DNA of 64,000 nucleotides, from positions 1-64,000 of the forward strand of contig CAYOLL010000011.1 of NCBI GenBank assembly GCA_964404765.1, read 5' to 3'. The first letter of the stretch is position 1; each line of letters begins with the position of its first letter. Positions 1 through 9,100 of the stretch are shown piece after piece. The position numbers were made by a program, and so were the translations under genes. The DNA is from CAYOLL01 sp964404765 [NCBI: uncultured Gemmatimonadota bacterium]. GTDB lineage: Bacteria > 4572-55. Below the pieces are notes generated by a model. That model worked only from the letters and a program-made list of their open reading frames with translations. It did no database searches and was not told where the DNA came from.

Positions 1-52
1 GTCTGCTACAAACAGGTCGCCCCGATGGGGCTTGAAATGCGGAACTTATTTA

Positions 53-150
53 GTAAGTTCGTGTGAACTTTTTCGACGATCAAAACCTGACGGGTTTCCA
101 AAACCCGTCAGGTTTGAGTTCACACAAACTTATGCCGAACAGCAGTAGTA
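53..150. repeat. Nested-palindrome repeat, copy 1 (upstream of nSTAND-WD40 gene)
   Basis: About 97 bp, repeated nearly identically at 3489-3586. The outer arms (AAGTTCGTGTGAACT and AGTTCACACAAACTT) enclose an inner perfect inverted repeat built on AAACCTGACGGGTTT, so the whole unit can fold into one hairpin. It ends just upstream of the promoter of the first gene. Confidence 0.85.
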
Positions 151-152
151 TG

Positions 153-181
153 TTGACGTCATATTCTTTTTCTGGTATAAT
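153..181 (+). promoter_or_regulatory. Sigma-70-like promoter for the nSTAND-WD40 gene
   Basis: TTGACG at 153-158 and TATAAT at 176-181 are separated by 17 nt, near-consensus spacing and sequence. The predicted start of transcription is about 40 nt before the ATG at 232. Sequence match only. Confidence 0.65.
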
Positions 182-231
182 AGAAAGGTTGCCGCCAACT
201 TTTGAATTTTGAATGAGGTTTATTGTTTTCA

Positions 232-3200
232 ATGAGCAAACGATTACAAAATTTCAACCCTTTTCCCGGGCTTCGAAACTTCGAGTTTGACGAGCATCAC
301 CTGTTTTTTGGCCGGGAAAATCAGATAGATGAATTGACAACGCGTATTCAGCGCGCCCATTTTTTAGCGGTGGTAGGCGCCTCCGGTAGTGGTAAATCGT
401 CTCTTATTCGTGCTGGAATGCTGCCGAAGCTGCAGGGAATTGCTTCGGAAAAAAGGCAATCCGGTTGGCGATTTTTAATCTTTCGGCCCGGCAATGACCC
501 AATCGGTAATTTGGCCGCACAGCTTAAAACGCTCGGCAGCAGTCTGGAAACGGAAGAGCTGCTCCATACCGATAGCGCCGGGTTAATCAAAAGTATGGCG
601 CATGTTCTGCCAAAATCAGGGCCAAGGCTTTTGATTTTGGTAGATCAGTTTGAAGAAATCTTTCGTTATAAAAGCGAAGCGGGTAGCCGATTAAGCAAAG
701 AGATTGCTAACCGATTTGTTCAGATGCTGCTGGCAGCGCGTCAGCAACAAGCTGTACCGATTGATGTTGTGCTCATCCTGCGCTCGGATTTTCTGGGCGA
801 ATGCACCGAATTTGAGGGCTTGCCGGAGGCAATCAACGAGGCCCAGTATTTAATTCCGCGCATGAGCCGTGTTGAAAAAAATCGGGCAATTACCGGCCCT
901 ATCGGCGTCGGGAAGGCCAAGATAACCGATCGTTTGATGGAGCGGCTTATTACGGATTTAGGCGATAATCCCGATGAACTGCCGATCATGCAACATGCTT
1001 TGATGCGCACTTGGGATTATTGGGGAACGAATAGCAACCCGGACGAGCCGATTGATGTCCATCACTACGAAGCGATTGGCACAACACGTAGCGCCCTTTC
1101 GATTCACGCCGAAGAAGCTTTTGCCGAATTGTCGGATGACCGCACGCGAAAAAATGCTGAAAAAATATTTAAATGTTTAACGGATCATGGCGCCGATAAC
1201 AGGGGTGTCCGTCGGCCCACAGCGGTAAAAGATGTTTGCGAATATTTTGATTTTACGGTGTCCGATGTTCAGGAGGTCACCGATTGTTTTCGTCAGGTGG
1301 ATCGCTCTTTTTTGACACCACCCGCTCATGTAACGCTGCAGCCGGAAACGGTGCTGGATATTTCTCATGAAAGTCTGATGCGGGTTTGGGAACGGTTTAT
1401 TCAGTGGGTCGCCGAAGAAGCGGAATCCGCCCAAATCTATTTGCGCCTGGCCGCCGCCGCCGCCATGTATCAGGAAGGAAAAGCAGCTCTATGGCGCGAT
1501 CCGGAACTGGAATTAGCATTAAGATGGCAGGAGCAACAACAACCGACCCGCGGCTGGGCTCAGCGCTACGATCCTTCGTTTGAACGGGCGGTTGTTTTTC
1601 TGGATCACAGCCGGAGCGAGCGTGATTTTGCCGTTGCTACCCAAGAATTGCGGCAAAAGCAGGAATTGCAACGATCACGTCTGCTTGCTGCCGGTATGAG
1701 TTTGGCCGCAGTCTTTTTTCTGCTGGGGCTCCTTTATACGATCAATCTTTATACCGAATCCGAGTCGAATAAACGCGAAGCCGTTCGGCAGCAAGAAAAG
1801 GCTGTCAAGCAGGAACAAATTGCTGTTAAAGAACGTGAACGCGCTGAAAAAGAGACAAAAAAAGCGGTTGAGCAGGAAAATATTGCCGTTAGCGAGCGAC
1901 AACGCGCGGAGACAGAAAAAGAGCGGGCCATCACGCAAGAAAAAATTGCCGTTTCCGAACGTGAACACGCGCGTATCCAAGAAAAAATAGCCATAAATGA
2001 AAGGCAACGGGCCGAGCAGCAAAAAGAAAATGCCCAGGCGCAAGAAAAAATTGCCGTAAATGAACGATTGCGCGCTGAAAAAGAAAAAGAGAAAGCGGAC
2101 AAATTGAGTTTGCTATCCTTAGCCCGCGCACTGGCTTTTCAAGCAGTACGAGCCAAAGGTTCGGAAAAAGACGATCTGCCGGCTTTGCTGGCCGTGCAGG
2201 CTTATCGGCTTAATAAACAAAATAACGGGTCTTTGTATCAACCCGACATATATCACGGACTTCTCAATACTTCACGCCGTCTAAAAAAAGACCGCCCTGA
2301 TTTGCGTATTAATCACACCGACAATGTCCGCAGTCTTGCGGCGAGCAGCAAAGGAACGCTGATTATTTCCGCCGGAGAAGATGGCGTCTTAAAACAATGG
2401 CAGATCAATGCTTCCGATGCGCCGACAATTCTTATGCATGCTCCTCAAACGCGCTTTCGCGTTGTCGCCATTAGCCCTGGCGATCAATATGTGGCTGCCG
2501 GGGCATCGGACGGGACGGTGCTGATCAAAAGTCTTGCAAATTCAGAAAAAGAATTCTTATCTGTTAAAGCACATACTGCGGTAATAAGCGGCCTCGTATT
2601 TCTCAGTAATTCCCAATTTTTAACGACAAGCCACGACAGTACTATTCGTGTCTGGCAATTACCGGCTACGGGTCAAATGAAAGTTAAAAATGTTCAGACA
2701 TTTTCCTGTGCCGGCAGCGTTTTGTGCATGGCGCTTAGTTCGGACCAAAAAACGCTGGCTGTTGGATTGGATACTAATGTAATTGAACTACACAGCATCC
2801 AATCGCCGGATCACAATAAAACACATCGCACGGTTAATGCGCGGCTGAGCGCACTCGAATTTAGTACGGACGGACAAAAGTTAGCGGCTGGATTTGCAGA
2901 TGGCATTATTCGGGTTTGGGAAGCCAACCATCTCGATGGCGAGTCTGTAATGTTTTTGGGCCATGCCTCCGGCATCACCGATATTGACTTTAATGCTGAT
3001 AGCAACTTAATGGCCTCCGGCAGTCTGGATCACACAATTCGACTCTGGTCTGCTAAAAGCCCGGAAGACGAGCCGGTCGTTTTGGAAGGACATGATAATT
3101 GGGTTCTATCTATTGTTTTTGCCGCTGATGACTTAACCTTAATTTCAGGGAGTGCGGATCAAACCGTCCGCACCTGGATTACGCAGCCGGATATTTTGGC

Positions 3201-3324
3201 GCAGCAAATTTGTCAACAAGTCCAACGTAATTTGGTCCTGAAAGAATGGCAAAAATATATAGGCGAAAATATTCCGTATGAAGCTTCTTGCCCGGATTAT
3301 CCAATTGAAACTAACGATAAATGA
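232..3324 (+). CDS. nSTAND1 NTPase with transmembrane segment, coiled coil and C-terminal WD40 propeller
   Basis: STAND-family signalling ATPase. The N-terminus carries the family opening (NPFPGLRNFEF...FFGRE), a Walker A GASGSGKS near residue 50 and a Walker B LILVDQFEEIF near residue 137. A hydrophobic helix around residues 482-507 is followed by a charged coiled coil of repeating EKIAVxERxRAE units (about 515-625), then WD40 repeats to about residue 985 and a short tail (RNLVLKEWQKYIG...SCPDYP) shared with the next gene. A TTG lies at 223 in the same frame, but GAGG at 215-218 suits the ATG at 232 better. STAND proteins are usually dormant switches that assemble on ligand binding in conflict or signalling. 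No separate effector domain is recognised, so the output is unknown. The membrane segment suggests a membrane-anchored sensor. Confidence 0.85.
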   Translation: MSKRLQNFNPFPGLRNFEFDEHHLFFGRENQIDELTTRIQRAHFLAVVGASGSGKSSLIRAGMLPKLQGIASEKRQSGWRFLIFRPGNDPIGNLAAQLKTLGSSLETEELLHTDSAGLIKSMAHVLPKSGPRLLILVDQFEEIFRYKSEAGSRLSKEIANRFVQMLLAARQQQAVPIDVVLILRSDFLGECTEFEGLPEAINEAQYLIPRMSRVEKNRAITGPIGVGKAKITDRLMERLITDLGDNPDELPIMQHALMRTWDYWGTNSNPDEPIDVHHYEAIGTTRSALSIHAEEAFAELSDDRTRKNAEKIFKCLTDHGADNRGVRRPTAVKDVCEYFDFTVSDVQEVTDCFRQVDRSFLTPPAHVTLQPETVLDISHESLMRVWERFIQWVAEEAESAQIYLRLAAAAAMYQEGKAALWRDPELELALRWQEQQQPTRGWAQRYDPSFERAVVFLDHSRSERDFAVATQELRQKQELQRSRLLAAGMSLAAVFFLLGLLYTINLYTESESNKREAVRQQEKAVKQEQIAVKERERAEKETKKAVEQENIAVSERQRAETEKERAITQEKIAVSEREHARIQEKIAINERQRAEQQKENAQAQEKIAVNERLRAEKEKEKADKLSLLSLARALAFQAVRAKGSEKDDLPALLAVQAYRLNKQNNGSLYQPDIYHGLLNTSRRLKKDRPDLRINHTDNVRSLAASSKGTLIISAGEDGVLKQWQINASDAPTILMHAPQTRFRVVAISPGDQYVAAGASDGTVLIKSLANSEKEFLSVKAHTAVISGLVFLSNSQFLTTSHDSTIRVWQLPATGQMKVKNVQTFSCAGSVLCMALSSDQKTLAVGLDTNVIELHSIQSPDHNKTHRTVNARLSALEFSTDGQKLAAGFADGIIRVWEANHLDGESVMFLGHASGITDIDFNADSNLMASGSLDHTIRLWSAKSPEDEPVVLEGHDNWVLSIVFAADDLTLISGSADQTVRTWITQPDILAQQICQQVQRNLVLKEWQKYIGENIPYEASCPDYPIETNDK

Positions 3325-3356
3325 CCTTGTATATTATCGTCAACAGTTGATCGGGC

Positions 3357-3424
3357 GTCATTTTGAAAGAATCTTTTTTGACGATAGCACAATGCTAATT
3401 TAAAAAAAGATTCCTACTGAATGA
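3357..3424. repeat. Nested inverted repeat downstream of nSTAND-WD40 gene
   Basis: GTCATT...AATGAC outer arms surround GAATCTTTTTT / AAAAAAAGATTC inner arms. It could act as a weak bidirectional terminator for the gene ending at 3324, or be another nested palindromic repeat of the type scattered through this window. Confidence 0.5.
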
Positions 3425-3488
3425 CACCTGTTGCAGTTGAAATAACTCCCGACGAACTTCTGCCGGGCTGCACTAGTGCAACGCGGCG

Positions 3489-3586
3489 TAAGTTCGTGTG
3501 AACTTTTTTACGATCAAAACCTGACGGGTTTCCAAAACCCGTCAGGTTTGAGGTCACCCAAACGTATGCCGAACACCACTAGTACA
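3489..3586. repeat. Nested-palindrome repeat, copy 2 (upstream of TIR-WD40 gene)
   Basis: Near-identical direct copy of 53-150 with the same inner AAACCTGACGGGTTT hairpin. A separate palindrome TGCACTAGTGCA lies just before it at about 3470-3481. It ends about 45 bp before the TIR gene. Its position mirrors copy 1, so each of the two WD40 genes has one copy in front. Confidence 0.85.
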
Positions 3587-3632
3587 ATAAATTTTAAACT
3601 ATCAGACTTTTAAAAAATCGGAAATTTTAAAA

Positions 3633-5858
3633 ATGGCTGATTTGTTCATCTCTTATTCACGACGAAATAAAGATTTTGTCCGAAAATTATATGATGCGCT
3701 TGCCAACCGGACGGATATAAAAGTATGGGTGGATTGGGAAGGCATTCCGCCCACGGCGGATTGGATGGCCGAAATTCATTCAGCCATCCAGCAAGCCAAT
3801 ACATTTGTATTTATTATCAGCCCGGATTCGATTGCCTCACCGGTATGCAAGCTGGAGCTGGAACATGCCGTTAAGCATAACAAACGCCTGATCCCGATCC
3901 TGCACATCTTGGATCCAAATGTGCCAAAAGTACTGGCGGATCTGAATTGGATTTACTTTCAGGATACCGATGATTTCGAAGCATCGTTTCGGAAACTGGA
4001 TGAGGCGATTCACACCGATCTGGACTGGGTTAAAATGCACACCCGTCTGCTGGTCAAAGCCATCGAGTGGGATGCCAAGCACAAAGACGAGAGTTTTCTA
4101 TTACGCGGGCGCGATTTGCAGGACGCCAATAGCTGGATGCGCGATAGTACAAACAAAGAACCTATCCCGGCTCAGCTCCATACCCAATACCTGATTGCCA
4201 GCCGTGATGCCGAATCCGTGCGGCAGAAGCGGACCATGGGTTTTATTGCCGTATCGTTAATTGTTGCGGTAATTCTGGCCATTTGGGCGGGTTATCAATC
4301 GCGCGTAGCGTTTGCCCAACGCGAAATTGCCGAGCAAAAACGAATGGAAGCCGATCAGCAGCGCAACGAAGCGCTGGTCCAGCGGGAGGAAGCCAATAAA
4401 CAGCGCAGCCTCGCCATCGAACGGCAGCGGGAAGCGGAATGGGAACGGCTGCGGGCGGATTCGTTGCGCCTGACGGCCGAGGCCAATAGCCGGATCGCTC
4501 AGGAAAACAGCCAGATCGCAGAAAAAAGACGCATCGAGGCGGAAAACCAAAAGCAACGTGCGGAAATGGAAAAAGCGAAGGCTGACAGCCTGAAAGGCAT
4601 CGCCGAGATTAACGAGCGCATTGCGATTTCGCAAAAACAAAAAGCCGACAGCCTGCGCTACCTGTCCGTCGCCAGAACCATTGCCATTCAGTCCTTGCGG
4701 CTGCAGGGCGATGACGCCAATTTAAACGCGCTGCTGGCATTACAGGCTTATCGTATGAGCACGGAAAAAGGCGGTTCGGCCATGGACCCGGATATGTACA
4801 ACGCGCTCCGTTCCGGCATTAATCGCTTGCAAAATCCGCAGTACCATATTTTGCGCGGTCATACTGACGAAGTCCGGCAGGTCATCTATGACCCGGACGG
4901 ACATTTTTTGCTAAGCTGCAGCGATGACGGCCAAATTTTTATCTGGACAATTGCGGACAGCATCGGTCGGCCGCAGGTCATTAAAAATCTGAACAATCGT
5001 CCGCGCGCACTGGCGCTCTCACCCGATAAGCAATTGCTGGCCGCCGGCTGCGTGGACGGACAGATTCTCTTGATTGACTTGCGAAATCCCGATATGATAA
5101 GGCAGAGCTTTCCGGCCCATAACGGAATGATAACTTCGCTGGCTTTTTCAGCAGACGGAAAGATGCTAATCAGCGGCGGTTATGACGGCTATCTTAAAGG
5201 CTGGCGCAAAACCGAAGGCCTGATGCCGATTTTGCCTTCACCAATACAGGCCGAGCATATCCCGCTACGAATTAACTCCATAGCAATCAATCGAGATGGC
5301 CGGTTTTTGGCGGCAGCCTGCGATAGCGGCCTTATTCACTTATTAGATAAGACCACTGGTGAAGTTACAAAGATTAGAACGCTTCGGGCGACCCGACTGT
5401 CTTCCATTGCATTTAGCAATAATGATCAGTATCTTGCCGTTGGAACGACCGATGGGGCCGTCTTGGTCTGGCCAATAGCCGATCTTTCCGTAGAACCACT
5501 TGGCTTTTTTGGTCATTCTTCGGGAATTACGCAAGTTGTTTTTAGCCGTGACAGTCAATTTCTGGCTTCCGCCAGTTTTGATAAAACCATCCGTATCTGG
5601 AGCATGGAAAAACCGGAAGATCGCCCGATTGTTTTGGAAGGCCATGATTACTGGGTTTGGTCCATCAGCTTTAATAGCGACGGCTCAAAGCTAATCTCCG
5701 GCAGCACGGATCGGACGATCCGAATCTGGATAACCCAACCGGCCCGGATTGCCGAAGAAATCTGTCATTACGTCAGCCGCAATCTAACCAAGAAAGAGTG
5801 GCAGAGCTATGTCGGCCAGGATATTGATTACGAAAAAGGATGTCCGGAATTGCCTTAG
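3633..5858 (+). CDS. TIR-domain protein with transmembrane segment, coiled coil and WD40 repeats
   Basis: Residues 1-130 form a bacterial TIR domain (MADLFISYSRRNKDFV start, VWVDWEGI, SPVCKLELEHA). Glu75 in the CKLE motif sits where TIR NADases place their catalytic glutamate. A membrane helix follows at about 203-225 (GFIAVSLIVAVILAIWAGY), then a charged coiled coil (about 230-340) and WD40 repeats (about 400-700). The tail RNLTKKEWQSYVG...GCPELP matches the tail of the upstream nSTAND protein, as does the linker before the propeller (LSVARTIAIQS / LSLARALAFQA). The two proteins therefore share a chassis and differ in their heads. Established knowledge: TIR domains in bacterial defence cleave NAD+ or make cyclic ADP-ribose signals. 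Inference: the WD40 part senses and the TIR head acts. There is no strong ribosome site; GGAA lies about 10 nt before the ATG. Confidence 0.85.
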   Translation: MADLFISYSRRNKDFVRKLYDALANRTDIKVWVDWEGIPPTADWMAEIHSAIQQANTFVFIISPDSIASPVCKLELEHAVKHNKRLIPILHILDPNVPKVLADLNWIYFQDTDDFEASFRKLDEAIHTDLDWVKMHTRLLVKAIEWDAKHKDESFLLRGRDLQDANSWMRDSTNKEPIPAQLHTQYLIASRDAESVRQKRTMGFIAVSLIVAVILAIWAGYQSRVAFAQREIAEQKRMEADQQRNEALVQREEANKQRSLAIERQREAEWERLRADSLRLTAEANSRIAQENSQIAEKRRIEAENQKQRAEMEKAKADSLKGIAEINERIAISQKQKADSLRYLSVARTIAIQSLRLQGDDANLNALLALQAYRMSTEKGGSAMDPDMYNALRSGINRLQNPQYHILRGHTDEVRQVIYDPDGHFLLSCSDDGQIFIWTIADSIGRPQVIKNLNNRPRALALSPDKQLLAAGCVDGQILLIDLRNPDMIRQSFPAHNGMITSLAFSADGKMLISGGYDGYLKGWRKTEGLMPILPSPIQAEHIPLRINSIAINRDGRFLAAACDSGLIHLLDKTTGEVTKIRTLRATRLSSIAFSNNDQYLAVGTTDGAVLVWPIADLSVEPLGFFGHSSGITQVVFSRDSQFLASASFDKTIRIWSMEKPEDRPIVLEGHDYWVWSISFNSDGSKLISGSTDRTIRIWITQPARIAEEICHYVSRNLTKKEWQSYVGQDIDYEKGCPELP

Positions 5859-5888
5859 TGACTTCATAAAACAACAAGCCACAAGTTT

Positions 5889-5971
5889 TTAACCGCAAAG
5901 TTCGCAGAGTCACGCAAAGAAAAAAATATCAGCGTAAATTTGCGTTAAACTTGGCGATCTTTGCGGTAACG
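5889..5971. repeat. AACCGCAAAG-type nested inverted repeat
   Basis: TAACCGCAAAG at the left pairs with CTTTGCGGTAA at the right, with inner arms ACGCAAA / TTTGCGT. It lies in the 300-bp gap before the cyclase gene. The rest of that gap (5972-6158) holds no gene I can support; a reverse-strand frame there may be a decayed fragment. Confidence 0.7.
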
Positions 5972-6064
5972 GTTCTCGCGCCCAACGCAAATGTTTGGGA
6001 CTAATTTTATGATCCAGACGCCCGGAACCTTGAGTAGAATGGCCTGCAAATCATAAATATCTTG

Positions 6065-6093
6065 TTGACAAGTAGTCAGTGGACATATTAACT
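6065..6093 (+). promoter_or_regulatory. Possible promoter for the cyclase-STAND gene
   Basis: A perfect TTGACA at 6065-6070 is followed after 17 nt by TTAACT, a poor -10. It is the best candidate in the gap before the ATG at 6159. Weak support. Confidence 0.35.
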
Positions 6094-6158
6094 TTATCGT
6101 GCCGCTGAAATACAACTCTGAATCGTTTTCATAAACCAAATCCGCAAGTACTCCGACT

Positions 6159-9100
6159 ATGAAAAACATACTTCCCGGTCTCATACAAAATAAATTCTTA
6201 GCAGGCTCACTGCAAGGCACTCTGCAGGCGACGGCTATGTTTATTGATTTGTCCGGCTTTACCGCCATGACCGAAGCCTTAATGCGTCATGGTGATGAAG
6301 GCGCGGAAATCATGTCCGGCATTCTCAATCGCATTTTTAATCCTATTGTAAACCATGTATACCGGAGCGGTGGGTTTATTTCCACCTTTGCCGGCGATGC
6401 CTTTACCGCAATCTTTCCCAAAAAAGAAGTCCGTCCATTCGATGTATTGGTTTGTGCCAAAAAAATCCAGGCGGCCTTAAAACGCTTTGGCCGGCAGCAG
6501 ACCCGATTTGGTGAATTTGTAATCAAAGGTAAAATCGGCATCTCCTTTGGCCAGGTGGAATGGGGTATTGCCGGCAGTGAGCACAAAGCCTACTTCTTCC
6601 GCGGCGAGGCAGTTGATTGCTGTGCGAAAGCTGAACATTGCGCGGAAATTAATGATATTATTTATGATAGCGCCGTTCAGACCCAATGTCCTTCAAAGTA
6701 TTTGACCGCACAATCCTTGCCAGATGGTTTTTTTCGACTGAAAACTGTGGAGGCTCTGACCAAAATCAAGCCAATAAAAAAGCCACAGGCCGGTCGGTTG
6801 CGACGTACTGTCGCGGCCCAATTCTTCCCCGAAGCGGTGATCGGCTTTGCCCAACAGGGCGAATTTCGCAACGTGGCCACCGTCTTTATCTCCTTTGCCG
6901 GTATAACCGCCAAGGCCGAATTAGATGCGTTAGTTTCCATCGCCATCAACCAGACCGAAACTTATGGCGGCTACTTCAATAAAATTGACTTTGGCGACAA
7001 AGGCGGCGTAATGGTGGTCGTTTTTGGTGCGCCGGTCGCCTACGAAAATAATACCGATCGCGCTCTGGATTTTATCCTGGCCTTGTGCCATGAAGTTGCG
7101 GATGCCGCCCGGCTTAAGTCGCTTAAATTAAGGGCGGGTATTACCTACGGCCTGGCTTATGCCGGTTTTATCGGCGGGCTCAAGCGCTGTGAGTACACAG
7201 TTATTGCGGACGTTGTCAATTTAGCCGCCCGGTTTATGGCCAAGGCCGAATTTGGCCAGATCTGGACTTCCGAAAGCATCGCCAAAAACGCCGGCAGCGT
7301 CTTCCAATTCGAGCCGTTGGGCGCGTTTGCATTCAAAGGCAAAAGTGACAATATCCCCGCCTATAGCCTGACCGGCAAACAAATCCGGGCGACCCAGGCC
7401 TTTGGCGGCAAACTGGTCGGGCGCAGCGAGGAGTTACAGCAAATCGCCCAAGCCTTCGCCCCGCTGCCGGCCGGAAAATTCGGCGGCATCGTTTATGTTT
7501 ATGGCGAGCCCGGCGTAGGCAAATCGCGCTTAGTCTACGAACTCAAGCAGCAGCATGCTGACTACTTATGGCTATATCTGCCGTGTGACGGCATTCAACG
7601 CAAGCCTTTCAATCCCTTTTTACACTGTTTCCGCGGCCTGTTTAATCAAGACCCGGAACAGAATCAGGCGGCCAACCGCGAACAATTTGAGCGGGTTTAT
7701 CAACATCTGACGCAACAGATGTCTGATGAAACGCAGCGCGAAGAACTTAAACGGCTGCAACCTTTTTTGGCCGAATTTCTGGGCATTGTGTATGAAGACT
7801 CACTCTTTAGTCAATTAGACGCCAAACTGCGCTATGACAACACCTTATACGCTATTAAGGAAACCCTGAAATCGGTCTGTGCCCTGCGTCCGCTGATCCT
7901 GGAACTGGAAGATTTGCAGTGGATTGACGCCGACTCCCGCGAAGCCTTTAAAGTGCTGTGCCGCAATATTGGCGATATTTCGCTTCTAATCGTCTGCACC
8001 AGCCGCTACTTAGATGATGAGAGCAAGCCGACGCTGCCCATTGAAGGCCCGACGCTGGCCATAGACTTGAACTCGCTTAGTGAAGCCGGTATGACCGAAT
8101 TGGCTGAAACCTTGCTGAACGGCCCTATTTCGCCTGAACTACGTCAAAATCTCAAGCAAAAAACGGAGGGCAACCCGTTCTTCGTCGAACAAACCCTGCT
8201 ATATTATCGCGAATTTGGCATTATCGCTAATGCTGATGAGGTCTGGCGTATTGTTAAGGACGAGGCGGTCATTCCGTCCAGCATCAACGACCTGCTGATT
8301 TCGCGCATCGACCGCCTGTCCGAAAAATTGAAGGAAGCCGTCCAAACTGCGTCCGTGCTAGGCAGCGAGTTTGATATCCAACTCCTGCAAAAAGTACTCG
8401 GCCAAATCAGCAAAAGCTGGAAAACCGCCGAAGTTAGAACCCAATTGAAAGAAGCGGAAGGCGTTCAGGTCTGGTCGATCCTATCCGAACTGCGCGGCAT
8501 CTTTGCCCACGCTCTGATGCACGATGTGGTCTACCACATGCAGTTGCGGTCACGGTTGCGGCTGATCCACCGCACCATCGCCCAAATCATTGAAAAGCTT
8601 TTCGAGGACGACAAAAAAGTATACGCCGACCTGGCCTATCACTACGAACGCGCCGAAGAGACCGCCAAAGCCATCGACTACCTGCACAAAGCCGGCGACT
8701 ACGCCCGCGAAAACTACCACAATCAAGCCGCTCTTGACTACTTTGACCGCTTGTTGACCCTCCTGCAAAAGCAAATAAATATGCCGCTAAATGATTTGAC
8801 CGTGGAGCAGGTAACCGCCGATAACCACCCGCTGATTGAGATCTTTGTCGATGCGTCTTTAAAGCGCGGCAATGTTTCGCAGACGGTGGGGAAAGTTGAA
8901 CAGGCGCGCCAGCATTTGGAGATCGCGCGGAAACTGGCGGAAACGCTTGGTGATGAGGATCGAATTACCCGGGCGAATGGGGAAATGGGCAAGTGGTTTT
9001 ATTTTCAGGGCAAATATCCGGAAGCGATGGCATGTTACCAAAAACAACTTGAGATAAGCAAACGCTTAGATATTCAAAAACAAATAGCATTGGCTTTAGA

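Noticed and set aside
1675-2131. Several long reverse-strand frames opposite the coiled coil of the nSTAND gene
   Set aside because: They arise from the repetitive GAA/AAA/GCG codon pattern of the coiled coil on the forward strand; no start signal or family match.
5945-6268. Reverse-strand frame with protein-like composition before the cyclase gene
   Set aside because: Overlaps the cyclase start, has no ribosome site, and I could not place it in a family; at best a relic.
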